NCBI GenBank assembly: GCA_963825175.1
Contig: CAWGSA010000001.1
Location: 310,001-374,000 of the forward strand
Direction: 5' to 3'
Length of the DNA stretch: 64,000 nt
Source: DATFTF01 sp963825175
GTDB lineage: Bacteria > Acidobacteriota > Thermoanaerobaculia > UBA5066 > Gp7-AA6
The position numbers and the translations under genes are program-made. The notes beneath the pieces are model-generated. The model saw nothing but the letters and a program-made list of their open reading frames with translations, was not told where the DNA came from and searched no databases. Positions 36,290-44,130 of this stretch are shown here, piece after piece (the first letter of the stretch is position 1; each line of letters starts with the position of its first letter).

Positions 36290-38881
36290 TCAGTCCGCGC
36301 GCAGGACGACGACGGGGTCGACTCGGAGGGCGCGCAGGGCGGGAACAACGCTCCCGAGAAGGGTCATGGCCACAGAGAGCGCCATCGCGGCCGCGAACGT
36401 CGGCGCGTCGGCCGGACTCACGCCCGCCAGAAGAGCCTGCATCGCGCGGCCGGCGGCGTAGGCGCCGGCGGAGCCCAGGGCGATGCCCAACCCTGCCAGG
36501 AGCGTCCCCCGGCCGACGATCATTTTGAGAATCGTTTGGCTTCCCGCGCCCAGGGCCATGCGCACGCCGATCTCGCGGCTACGCTGGGACACGGCAAACG
36601 CGAGCAAGCCGTGGATGCCGATCCCGGCCAGGAGAAACGCCACCGCGGCAAACGCTCCGAGCACGCGCACTTGAATCCGCCGGGGCGCGGTCTCCGCATC
36701 GACGATGTCGGAGAGCGGCCGCACGTCGGAGACCGGAAGTTGAGGATCCACGCGCGCGACGATTTCGGCAATAGCGGGCGCGAGCGCTCCCGGGGAGACC
36801 GCGGATCGGACGGCCAGTTCTTGCGGTACGTACCCGATGATGTTTCCATCGTCGACCTGCGCGGCGGAGAGATACACCTGGGGCTCGCTCGCCCGCTCGA
36901 GGCCCCGGACGCGGACTTCACCGACCACTCCCACGACCGTCCGATTTTCGAGGGCGACGCGGATGCGTCGGCCGAGCGGATTCGCTCCGGGCCACAGGCG
37001 GCGAGCGAGCCTCTCGCTCACCACCGCGACGGACGGCGCGTCGCGCGTGTCGGTGTCGGCCACGTCACGGCCGAGACGCAACGGGATCTCCATCGTCGCG
37101 AAGAATTCCGGCGTCAAGAACCGCATGCTCGCGCGCAAGGCGTCCGCCTCCTCCTGCGGCCGCTCCTCCTTCATCACGGACCAGATTCCGCCCTTGGCGG
37201 CCATGGGCAGAAAGCTGATGTACGCGGCGCTGGAGACGCCGGGCAACCGACGAACGTCGAAGAGCACCCGCGAGTAGAACAGAACACGCTTCTTCGTCTC
37301 CTGGTACTTCGGCATCGGCAGCGAGGTCCGCAGCGTCAGAACGCCGTCGGATCGAAACCCCGGGTCGGTGTTCTGCAGACGCCACAGCGCTCGAATGAGC
37401 AGGCCCGAGGCGATGAGCAAAGCGACGGAAGCGGTCACCTCCGCGACCACGAGGGCGGCACGCAGCCGCTCGGTTCGCCGGCCGGCGCCGGCACGGGAGC
37501 CTTCCGTCAAATCGGCCGCCGTGCCGCCCCGGCTCGTCCTCAGAGAGGGCACGACGCCGAACCCGATTCCCGTCGCGACGGTCAGCAGCGCGGCGACGGC
37601 GAGCATCCGCAGGTCCAACGGCGGGGTCGCCCCGATCGGCAGCGAGTTGGGGACCAGCCGCGCGAGGAGGGACCCGGAGGCCGCGGCGATCGCGACACCC
37701 AGCGCGCCGCCGCATGCGGCCAGGACCAGACTCTCGGTCAGGAGCTGCCGCACGAGCCTTTCCCGCCCAGCGCCGAGAGCGGTTCTCACCGCCAACTCTC
37801 TGCGACGAGCGAGCCCGCGCGCCAGCAGAAGACTTGCCAGGTTCGTGCAGGCGATCAGCATCACGGCCAGGGCCGCGCCGAACAGGGCTTTGAGCAGCAG
37901 GCGCGCCTGCCCGGACACCTCGTCACGAAGCCGGTTGATCACGACCCCGACGCGGCGGTTCGATTTTGGATACGCCCGTTCAAGCTGGCCCGCAATCAAC
38001 CGCATTTCCGAACGCGCGGCGTCGAGCGAAACGCCTTGCCTCAAACGACCCACGACGCAGAGGTAGGTGTCGGTCCGATCGGCGAAGTCGTTCTCGGCCA
38101 GCCGAAGGGTCGTCCAGAGCTCCACATCGCGCCGGGGAAACAGAAATGCCGGCGGCATCACGCCGACGATCACGTAGGGCAGGTCGTCGAGGACCACTTT
38201 TCGCCCCAGCACATCGGGGTCTCCTCCGAATCGCGCCTTCCAGAGGCGATGACTCAAGAGCACTGTGCCGCCGGCGCCGGGAAGGTCGTCCTGCGGAAGG
38301 AACAGGCGTCCGAGCTCGGGGTGCGCACCCAAGATCGGCAGGAGGTCGGCGGTCACGACGACTCCTTCGACGCGCTCGGGGGCACCCGATCCGACGAGAT
38401 TCATCGAGAGGTTGCGGTAGGCGCCCATCCCGGAAAAGGATCTGGCGAAACGCTTCCAGTCTCGAAAGTTCGCCGGCGAGGGGTTGTCTTGTCCGGCCCG
38501 GACGGTGTCCGTCTCCCACAAGTCCACGAGGCGCTCCGGGTCGGGAAACGGCAACGGTCGGATGAGGACGTGGTCGGTGATGGAAAACGCCGCGGTGACG
38601 GCGCCGACCCCCAGGGCCGCCACGAGGATCGCGGTGAAGGCGAACCCGGGCGTTCGACCGAGGGTGCGCGCCGTGTACCGCAGATCCTGACGGAGGTAGT
38701 CCCCATGCACGCGGACGGCGCTGGCGACGGTGTCCAGGAACGCGCCGGCCCACAGCGCGGCCGTGGCCGAAGGGCCGGACGCTTCGCGCAAGCGCCGCGC
38801 GAAGACGGCGCACATCTCCTCGCCGTACTCCTTGCGGAAGGCGGAGGGATACAGACCAAGAAGGCTTCGGTAGAAACGCAT
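36290..38881 (-). CDS. FtsX/MacB-type ABC permease (ADOP-like)
   Basis: 863 residues. ATG 38881 overlaps the padR stop (TGATG), so it is translationally coupled. The N-terminal ~60 residues (LYPSAFRKEYGEEMCAVFARRL) are the extra helical domain typical of acidobacterial duplicated permeases. Then come MacB-PCD periplasmic regions (DLWETDTVRAGQDNPSP) and two sets of FtsX helices: LAVMLIACTNLASLLLARGLARRRELAVRTALGAG and FLLAGIGIHGLLAFAVSQRSREIGVRMALGAG. No ATPase gene adjoins; such permeases are often paired only with padR. Probable exporter or mechanotransmission component. Confidence 0.9.
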   Translation of the reverse strand: MRFYRSLLGLYPSAFRKEYGEEMCAVFARRLREASGPSATAALWAGAFLDTVASAVRVHGDYLRQDLRYTARTLGRTPGFAFTAILVAALGVGAVTAAFSITDHVLIRPLPFPDPERLVDLWETDTVRAGQDNPSPANFRDWKRFARSFSGMGAYRNLSMNLVGSGAPERVEGVVVTADLLPILGAHPELGRLFLPQDDLPGAGGTVLLSHRLWKARFGGDPDVLGRKVVLDDLPYVIVGVMPPAFLFPRRDVELWTTLRLAENDFADRTDTYLCVVGRLRQGVSLDAARSEMRLIAGQLERAYPKSNRRVGVVINRLRDEVSGQARLLLKALFGAALAVMLIACTNLASLLLARGLARRRELAVRTALGAGRERLVRQLLTESLVLAACGGALGVAIAAASGSLLARLVPNSLPIGATPPLDLRMLAVAALLTVATGIGFGVVPSLRTSRGGTAADLTEGSRAGAGRRTERLRAALVVAEVTASVALLIASGLLIRALWRLQNTDPGFRSDGVLTLRTSLPMPKYQETKKRVLFYSRVLFDVRRLPGVSSAAYISFLPMAAKGGIWSVMKEERPQEEADALRASMRFLTPEFFATMEIPLRLGRDVADTDTRDAPSVAVVSERLARRLWPGANPLGRRIRVALENRTVVGVVGEVRVRGLERASEPQVYLSAAQVDDGNIIGYVPQELAVRSAVSPGALAPAIAEIVARVDPQLPVSDVRPLSDIVDAETAPRRIQVRVLGAFAAVAFLLAGIGIHGLLAFAVSQRSREIGVRMALGAGSQTILKMIVGRGTLLAGLGIALGSAGAYAAGRAMQALLAGVSPADAPTFAAAMALSVAMTLLGSVVPALRALRVDPVVVLRAD

Positions 38882-39240
38882 CACGCGTTGCCCGGAGCAA
38901 ACCCGCTCGCCCGCGCCAGCCGGACCAGGCCCGCGAGGCGCCGGGCTTCCGCGCGCGCGACGTCGGTTCCCAGGCGCGTGATCCGGTAGTACCTCCGGCG
39001 CTCGTCGTCGAGCTCCGGCGCGGGCCTCTCCCGCGTCTCGACGATCAGGCCTTGCTCGAGCATCCGCTGGATCGAGCGATAGAGAGTCCCGGCGCCGATC
39101 GTCACCTCGCCGCGCGTGCGGCGGGAGACGTCCTGGATGATGGCGTAGCCGTGACGGTCCTCCTCCGCCAACGCCATCAGGATGTGAAAGGTCGCCGGAG
39201 GCAGCGGCAGGAGATCGTCGACCGTCCGCGCGCCGTTCAT
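38881..39240 (-). CDS. PadR-family transcriptional regulator
   Basis: 119 residues. ATG 39240 is chosen since PPATFHILMALAEEDRHGYAIIQDV is the usual PadR beginning. Winged helix: VTIGAGTLYRSIQRMLEQGLIVETRE, then DDERRRYYRITRLGTDVARAEA. It overlaps the permease gene by one base and very likely represses the pair from the inverted repeat just upstream of its own start. Confidence 0.9.
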   Translation of the reverse strand: MNGARTVDDLLPLPPATFHILMALAEEDRHGYAIIQDVSRRTRGEVTIGAGTLYRSIQRMLEQGLIVETRERPAPELDDERRRYYRITRLGTDVARAEARRLAGLVRLARASGFAPGNA

Positions 39241-39249
39241 GCGCACGAC

Positions 39250-39268
39250 TATAACCGAACTGGCTATA
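39250..39268. promoter_or_regulatory. Inverted repeat upstream of padR, candidate PadR operator
   Basis: TATAACC-GAACT-GGCTATA, 7-bp arms with one mismatch and a 5-bp spacer, ending about 10 bp before the padR start. The AT-rich arms stand out in this GC-rich region and probably overlap the -10 region. Autoregulation is typical for PadR proteins. Confidence 0.5.
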
Positions 39269-39509
39269 TCTCCTACGAATACAGTTGCCCGAGCGTCTCC
39301 GGCCCGACGATCCGGCCCCGGAGCCTGCCGGGACTGACCGGCAGGTCCGCGCCGCGATCCAGGCGCGCGCCGCGGCAGGGCGGAAGGAGGCGAAACGGGC
39401 CTTTCCGTTCGCGACGGCCCTGTCGGGAGCGGCTCTTGACAGGTCTGCCGCTCGGTGATCGACTCTCGATAAGCAGCCCAGACAAGGAAGTTCCCCCCGG
39501 AGGAGGTCC

Positions 39510-40055
39510 ATGGACGCTCCACGGCGGACACGCAGCGAGGAGAATCTCCGGGTCGACCCCGATGACTCGATTCGCGCCCACCGCGCGTTGATCGTCCGGA
39601 CCTGTCAGTACGCGGGATTGAGCGCGGCCGACGCGGACGACGTGGCCCAGGATCTCTGCGAATGGCTGATCCGGACCGGAGTTCCCGTGGCCGCGGTGAC
39701 CGCGGCGTGGCTCAAGGGGGCCGTCCGTAACTACGTTCTTCGATTCCGGCGCCGGTCTTCCTGCCGACGAGCGCGGGAGGGACGGCCGCTCGATTCGACA
39801 CCCGAGCCTGAATCCCAGCCGATGCTGCCGATCCTCGAATCCAACGAGCTGCTCGATCAGGTGGCCGCCGTCCTCCCGAAGACCGAGAGGCGGATGCTGG
39901 CGTTGATCCGCCAGGGCTACACGATCGCCGACGCGGGTCGGAAGCTCGGAATACCCGCCGGCAGCCGCGACTTCTACAAGGGCCGGCTGGTCGCCTACGC
40001 CCGCCGCGAGCTCCAGCGGCGACGCCGAATCCCGGTCACGCGTAACGGAAAATAG
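39510..40055 (+). CDS. ECF-like RNA polymerase sigma factor
   Basis: 181 residues, ATG 39510 after GGAGGAGGTCC. Region 2 is recognisable in ADADDVAQDLCEWLIRTG (the DxxQD pattern) and AWLKGAVRNYVLRFRRR. Region 4 is LPKTERRMLALIRQGYTIADAGRKLGIPAGSRDFYKGRLVAYARREL. No anti-sigma gene is next to it. It is divergent from padR with a 269-bp gap. It could direct the shared promoter element seen at 60.5 and 63.3 kb, but there is no evidence for this. Confidence 0.75.
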   Translation: MDAPRRTRSEENLRVDPDDSIRAHRALIVRTCQYAGLSAADADDVAQDLCEWLIRTGVPVAAVTAAWLKGAVRNYVLRFRRRSSCRRAREGRPLDSTPEPESQPMLPILESNELLDQVAAVLPKTERRMLALIRQGYTIADAGRKLGIPAGSRDFYKGRLVAYARRELQRRRRIPVTRNGK

Positions 40056-40105
40056 GCCGCGAGCCGCTCCCCGCGGCGAAGGAGCTGCGATGTTCAATAA
40101 AAAAA

Positions 40106-40125
40106 GAGGCCCCTCGCGGGGCCTC
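40106..40125 (-). terminator. Intrinsic terminator for the monooxygenase-like gene
   Basis: GAGGCCCC-TCGC-GGGGCCTC, perfect 8-bp stem with a 4-nt loop. The A-run just left of it reads as a U-tract on the minus strand, downstream of the gene that ends at 40175. A textbook Rho-independent terminator. Confidence 0.85.
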
Positions 40126-40174
40126 ACAAGAACGAGCGCTCACGCGCGCTCATTGTTCGATCAGGATCGAAGGG

Positions 40175-40471
40175 CTAAGCCCGAAGATACGTCGAAGCCG
40201 TCTCGTAGGTCTCCACCCTGGGAGTTCCATCGATGAACGGTGTGAGCTTGGCCAGGGCCTGCGGATAGCTTCCCTTCTCGTAGGTCTCGGCATTCTTCCG
40301 GTTGTCCCACAGGCTGATGAACTGCGCGCCCTTCGGGTTGACCAGCGTTACTTCCTCCTGAAACCCCTCCTGCTTGCGCAGCATCGGCAGGACTTCTTTC
40401 TCGAAAAGGCTATTCAATTCCGTCTCTTTACCGGTCTTGATGTGGAATTGAACGTTCCGTGCGAATCTCAT
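40175..40471 (-). CDS. ABM-like (antibiotic biosynthesis monooxygenase-fold) protein
   Basis: 98 residues, ATG 40471 after CAGGAGTCAGAGCC. The ferredoxin-like dimeric fold of ABM proteins fits NVQFHIKTGKETELNSLFEKEVLPMLRKQEGFQEEVTLVNP and FISLWDNRKNAETYEKGSYPQALAKLTPFI. Base composition here is lower in GC than the surroundings, and it has its own strong terminator, which together suggest recent acquisition (inference). Role unknown; possibly heme or quinol turnover. Confidence 0.75.
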   Translation of the reverse strand: MRFARNVQFHIKTGKETELNSLFEKEVLPMLRKQEGFQEEVTLVNPKGAQFISLWDNRKNAETYEKGSYPQALAKLTPFIDGTPRVETYETASTYLRA

Positions 40472-40747
40472 GGCTCTGACTCCTGAGTCCTTGAGGTGGA
40501 GAGCTTCATCGGGGATTTCCCGACACCGAAGGAAGAGCGGCGTCGTCAAGGTTTCGGAGCCGCAGGACCTTTGAAGGAACTCAACGTTATCACACATAGG
40601 AGCGCGGTGCTTGTGTCAGCCATACTCTTTTCGGATTGTTTCCCCGAAATAGTGTAAGCGCTGGTGACGACGACACATACACGGCCGCGCATTCGCCGCG
40701 CCAACTTTTATTGCTCTCTCCTTCGACAAGAGTGGTGCCAATCCTTC

Positions 40748-41146
40748 CTATCGAGACGTCTCGGCGATCTCCGCCGAGCTCGCATGATCATCTCGATAGG
40801 GTGGTCTCGAATGTGCGGAGGGCCGATGGCACGCGCGGACTTGCAGCGCTTCGTCGAGCGCATGACGCGCGGCGGTCGCTTCGCCCTTCCCTTGCACGGC
40901 TTCCGCTCTGGTTTCCAGATGCCAGGTGCGGCCAATCGGTCCGGTTACCTGCGCGAGGCCGCGCTCGCACGCGGCGAGCGCCTGGCCGTAGAGTTTGGAA
41001 TCTTTCGCCATTTCCGCCAGACGCAGGGACGCGTTCGAGTTGCCGGGCAGCCCGGCGAGCCTGCGCGCCGGCACCGCAGCCCTGGTGACGGCGGCGTCCG
41101 AAGGACGGCCCTGAACGGCTATCGCGGCCGCCCCGCCGGGACACAA
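40748..41146 (-). pseudogene. TPR-like gene remnant
   Basis: About 60 residues in the middle look genuine: NSNASLRLAEMAKDSKLYGQALAACERGLAQVTGPIGRTWHLETRAEAVQGKG, the C-terminal end of a tetratricopeptide protein. Both flanks lose meaning. Read as a truncated relic whose promoter side carries the ACAAT palindrome at 41142-41159. No intact gene lies between 40472 and 41182. Confidence 0.35.
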
Positions 41147-41159
41147 TATATGTATTGTG
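41142..41159. promoter_or_regulatory. Palindrome ACAAT-N6-ATTGT, site 4
   Basis: Perfect inverted repeat CACAATA-TATG-TATTGTG just upstream of the TPR remnant and 24 bp from the end of the kinase-BRCT gene. Same consensus as the sites at 24251, 24912 and 32976. Confidence 0.5.
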
Positions 41160-41182
41160 GACCGCCGGTTTCGAGCGGCGCG

Positions 41183-42352
41183 TCACCGCCCGCGCGGCTT
41201 GCGGACCGCCAGCCTCCAGAACCGCGCTTCGTCGAGCACGGTGATTCGATGGCCCTTCTCGCGCTGGCGCTTGATCTCCAGGAGCTTCCGGCCTCCCTCG
41301 CGTCCCGCTGCCTGCAGCGGATTGGGGCGCCCGCGGACTACGACGGTGGTGCGGGCGGAGGGAGCGCCGTGAACGATGGCTCCGGCGCGGCGCGCGGCGC
41401 GGACGGCGTCGGCGCGGCGCCTGCTCAGGATGCCGGTGAAGGCCAGATGAACGCCCGCGAGCGTCCGCACGGCGCCGACCTTCAGGGCGGCAGGGCGGTG
41501 CCGCAGGGCCCGGATCAGCTCATCGGCGCTCTCGTAGCGCTTGCGGCGCTCGCCGATGCAGCGGTAGACGATCTCCTTCAGATGGTCGGTGCACGGCAGC
41601 CCCCGGATCTCGGCGGTGCGAATGCGCGCGCGCGCGTCCCCTTTCACCAGCATTCCCAACAGCTGCCCCACCTGGTACACGTCGTCGCGCGCCTGCCACT
41701 TGGGAGCGGCGCCCTGGAGGATCTCCAGGGGCGCCGTCAAGCGGTTGAGCGTGCGCGCCCGGATCCCGCGCCGGTCCCCCTGGTGGCGGACGATCCCGAA
41801 GTCCCCGAGCTTCAGCGTCCGTCCGTCGCACACGAACACGTTCATCGGGGTGAGGTCGCGGTGCAGCATCTGTCCGCGGTGGAGCTTGCCGAGAACCTGG
41901 AGGATGCCGGCGATCTCGCGCCGGGCGTCGGCCTCGCGCCACCTCTTGTTCGTCTGGTGAAGGAACGTTCGCAGATCCCCGTGGCGCGCGTACTCGAGCG
42001 CGAGGCAGTACAAAACGGGACGGCCGGTCCGCATCAGGGGAAAGGCATCGTAGACTCGGATGGCCCGGGAATCTCCGTGCAGGAGCTGCCCGAAGTACGC
42101 TTCGCGCAGCCATCCGTCGATGTGCTCGCTCACTTTGATGCACAGGGCCGCGGGTACGCGTCGCGCGCGGGTCAGGCAGGCTGCGAGATACGCCTGCCCG
42201 TAGCCGCCTTCGCCGATTAATCGATCGACGCGGTAGGAGAGCCGCGACTCCGGGCTGACGATGGTCTCCGGCGGCACCAGCAGATATCCCGATCGCTCGA
42301 GCAGCGTCCGTCGGGACGCCGGCGCGGTCGTGGACTCGGAAACGGGCTTCAT
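41183..42352 (-). CDS. Ser/Thr kinase fused to a BRCT domain
   Basis: 389 residues, ATG 42352. Kinase domain (~35-285): VDRLIGEGGYGQAYLA (Gly loop), AALCIKVSE (Lys), MLHRDLTPMNVFV (HRD loop) and LKLGDFGIVRHQ (DFG). From ~298 to 385 a BRCT domain of the DNA-ligase type follows: LAGVHLAFTGILSRRRADAVRAARRAGAIV, TTVVVRGRPNP and ITVLDEARFWRLA. BRCT domains bind phosphopeptides or DNA ends, so the kinase may act at DNA damage or in replication control (inference). No membrane segment, so cytoplasmic. Confidence 0.8.
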   Translation of the reverse strand: MKPVSESTTAPASRRTLLERSGYLLVPPETIVSPESRLSYRVDRLIGEGGYGQAYLAACLTRARRVPAALCIKVSEHIDGWLREAYFGQLLHGDSRAIRVYDAFPLMRTGRPVLYCLALEYARHGDLRTFLHQTNKRWREADARREIAGILQVLGKLHRGQMLHRDLTPMNVFVCDGRTLKLGDFGIVRHQGDRRGIRARTLNRLTAPLEILQGAAPKWQARDDVYQVGQLLGMLVKGDARARIRTAEIRGLPCTDHLKEIVYRCIGERRKRYESADELIRALRHRPAALKVGAVRTLAGVHLAFTGILSRRRADAVRAARRAGAIVHGAPSARTTVVVRGRPNPLQAAGREGGRKLLEIKRQREKGHRITVLDEARFWRLAVRKPRGR

Positions 42353-42474
42353 CGCAGATCCATCGGCTTGCCGGGCGAGCATAGCTCGGGCGGCGCGCAA
42401 GAGCGCCGAAGTCGCTCTCCCCCCGGGATGCGGCTCGATCTAGGATGGGGCGGGAATCGGAAGGGAGAGGCCCA

Positions 42475-42834
42475 ATGCCTTACTTGTTATTGATCGTGGA
42501 GGACCCGGAGCAACGCCGGAACCGGCCGGAGCCGGAAGGGCGTCTGGCGTATGAGCGGATGGTGCGCTTCACCGACGATCTCAAGGCTCGCGGCCTGCGC
42601 AAGGCCAGCGACTCGCTGCGATCCGACGCCGGCGCCGCGCGCGTCGAGGTCCGAGGCGGCAAACGCGTCGTGCGGGACGGGCCCTTCGCGGAATGCAAGG
42701 AAATCGTCGGCGGCTTTTTCCTCATCGATTGCGCGACGAAAGAGCAGGCCATTGCCATCGCCGGCGAGTGCCCCGCCGCGGAATGGTCGACCATCGAGGT
42801 CCGCGAGGTCGGCCCGTGCTGGGAGAAGGGATGA
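42475..42834 (+). CDS. YCII-related DGPF-domain protein
   Basis: 119 residues, ATG 42475 after GGGAGAGGCCCA. The DGPF family mark is VVRDGPFAECKEIVGGFFLIDCATKEQAIAIAGECPAA, preceded by YLLLIVEDPEQR and SLRSDAGAARVEVRGG. In other genomes these ferredoxin-like proteins often sit beside sigma factors. Function unknown. Confidence 0.85.
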   Translation: MPYLLLIVEDPEQRRNRPEPEGRLAYERMVRFTDDLKARGLRKASDSLRSDAGAARVEVRGGKRVVRDGPFAECKEIVGGFFLIDCATKEQAIAIAGECPAAEWSTIEVREVGPCWEKG

Positions 42835-42868
42835 CGGCCTGCGGACCTCGCCGGCCCGAGGCCGAGGG

Positions 42869-43354
42869 TCAGGCTTTTCCGGCCGTCTTTGCCTTCCGGG
42901 CCTTCGACGGCTCTTTGCGGCTCTTCCTGTAAGCCTGGAGGTATTTCCTGGGCGGCACGGCCGCGACCACGTCGCCGATGACCTGCAGCGGGAGGTCGTC
43001 GAGCGAGCGAAAGCGGATGCAGGCCTTGCCCATATCGAGCTTTTTTCCGGCCCTCCGAAAGCCGTCCTCCAGCTTCTTGCGGAGGGAGGCGTCGGCCCAC
43101 GCGCCCATCAGGTCGATCGCGAAATGACTCTTCTTCGACGCGAGCGCCGCATAGGCGAGCGGCTGACCGTTGTAGGTATCCGGAAAAACCTCCAGAGGGA
43201 TGGAGTACGAAATCGCGCCCCACTCCATCGATTCGCCGTATCCCTTGGGAACACGACGCCGCAGCAGCGCGCGGAGCCGCGTCATGGCCGGGCGCCGGTC
43301 CTGGGGCCGGCGCGCATCCGATCCTCCCGGCGGTTGCCGCCGATCCTCTCCCAT
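42869..43354 (-). CDS. DUF1801-type (YdhG-like) protein
   Basis: 161 residues from ATG 43354. Family marks: DRRPAMTRLRALLRRRVPKGYGESMEWGAISYSIPLEVFPDTYNGQPLAYAALASKKSHFAIDLMG, with KACIRFRSLDDLPLQVIGDVV. The N-terminus is shorter than usual, so the true start may be slightly different. The C-terminus is Lys-rich. Cytosolic protein of unknown role. Confidence 0.75.
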   Translation of the reverse strand: MGEDRRQPPGGSDARRPQDRRPAMTRLRALLRRRVPKGYGESMEWGAISYSIPLEVFPDTYNGQPLAYAALASKKSHFAIDLMGAWADASLRKKLEDGFRRAGKKLDMGKACIRFRSLDDLPLQVIGDVVAAVPPRKYLQAYRKSRKEPSKARKAKTAGKA

Positions 43355-43391
43355 CGGCCGCCCGGCGGCAAGGAGTTCGGGAGGCCCGGTC

Positions 43392-43790
43392 TCAGGCGGT
43401 CTCCGCTCCGGAAGGTCTGGACTGAATCGAGAGGATGTTGTCGGAGGGGTCCTTGAACCAAGCGACGCCAAAACCGTCCCCGCGGTGAATATCTCCCTCC
43501 CGTTTCAGGCCCGGGAGCTCATCGTAGTGCTCGAACGCGACGCCCCTGGCCTTGAGCTCCTTCACGGTACCGTCCAGATCGTCGACCTCCCAGAGCGCTG
43601 CCGTCCCCTTGTTCGTGCCGGCGAAGTCCGAGAGGTAGACGTTCAGCGTCGTGCCGCCGCTCCGATAGGTGGCCACGACGCCGGGCTCCTCGTGAACCCT
43701 CCGCAGCCCCAGAACTTCCTCGTAGAACGCCCGCGCCTTCGTCAGGTCCTTGACCGGAAGCATTGGCTGAGCATTTGCGTCATCAAGCAT
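43392..43790 (-). CDS. VOC-family protein
   Basis: 132 residues, ATG 43790 after GAGGAGTGCC. Single VOC module: AQPMLPVKDLTKARAFYEEVLGLRRVHEEPGVVATYRSGGTTLNVY and GDGFGVAWFKDPSDNILSIQ. Ten bases separate it from the DUF6496 gene upstream, so they may be cotranscribed. Glyoxalase-like; substrate unknown. Confidence 0.85.
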   Translation of the reverse strand: MLDDANAQPMLPVKDLTKARAFYEEVLGLRRVHEEPGVVATYRSGGTTLNVYLSDFAGTNKGTAALWEVDDLDGTVKELKARGVAFEHYDELPGLKREGDIHRGDGFGVAWFKDPSDNILSIQSRPSGAETA

Positions 43791-43800
43791 GGCACTCCTC

Positions 43801-44001
43801 TCATTGCGTCTTCTTCGGGACCTTGGCGCCGGAGCGCCTCGCTTCCGACAGGCCGATGGCGATCGCCTGCTTGCGGCTGGTGACCTTCTTGCCCGATCGG
43901 CCCGAGCGCAGAGTTCCTTTCTTTCGCTCGCGCATGGCCCGCTCGACCTTGCTCGAGGCCTTCTTTCCGTACTTCCGACCGCCGCTCGATCTCCTCGCCA
44001 T
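43801..44001 (-). CDS. DUF6496 small basic protein
   Basis: 66 residues, ATG 44001 after CGGGAGGTGTTC. MARRSSGGRKYGKKASSKVERAMRERKKGTLRSG followed by SGKKVTSRKQAIAIGLSEARRSGAKVPKK, the recognisable family pattern. Very basic; possibly nucleic-acid binding. Function unknown. Confidence 0.85.
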   Translation of the reverse strand: MARRSSGGRKYGKKASSKVERAMRERKKGTLRSGRSGKKVTSRKQAIAIGLSEARRSGAKVPKKTQ

Positions 44002-44130
44002 GAACACCTCCCGCTGCTGTTGCGTTTCGTCCGCTGCGCCGTCGGTCCCATCGCGTGCCTCCCCGCCCGGAACCTCCACCGCGTGGAGCCGAGACTCCTC
44101 TCGAGGATCAAGCAACAGCGCTGCCAGGCC

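Noticed and set aside
35005..36528. 507-codon open frame on the plus strand
   Set aside because: Opposite the transglutaminase-like gene that has a TAT signal and catalytic Cys/His; no family signal in the plus frame.
36536..38989. 817-codon open frame on the plus strand
   Set aside because: Antisense to the permease; composition typical of a GC-rich shadow frame.
42445..42474. Upstream start for the DGPF protein
   Set aside because: ATG 42475 has a good ribosome site and the family begins with YLLLIVED-like sequence.
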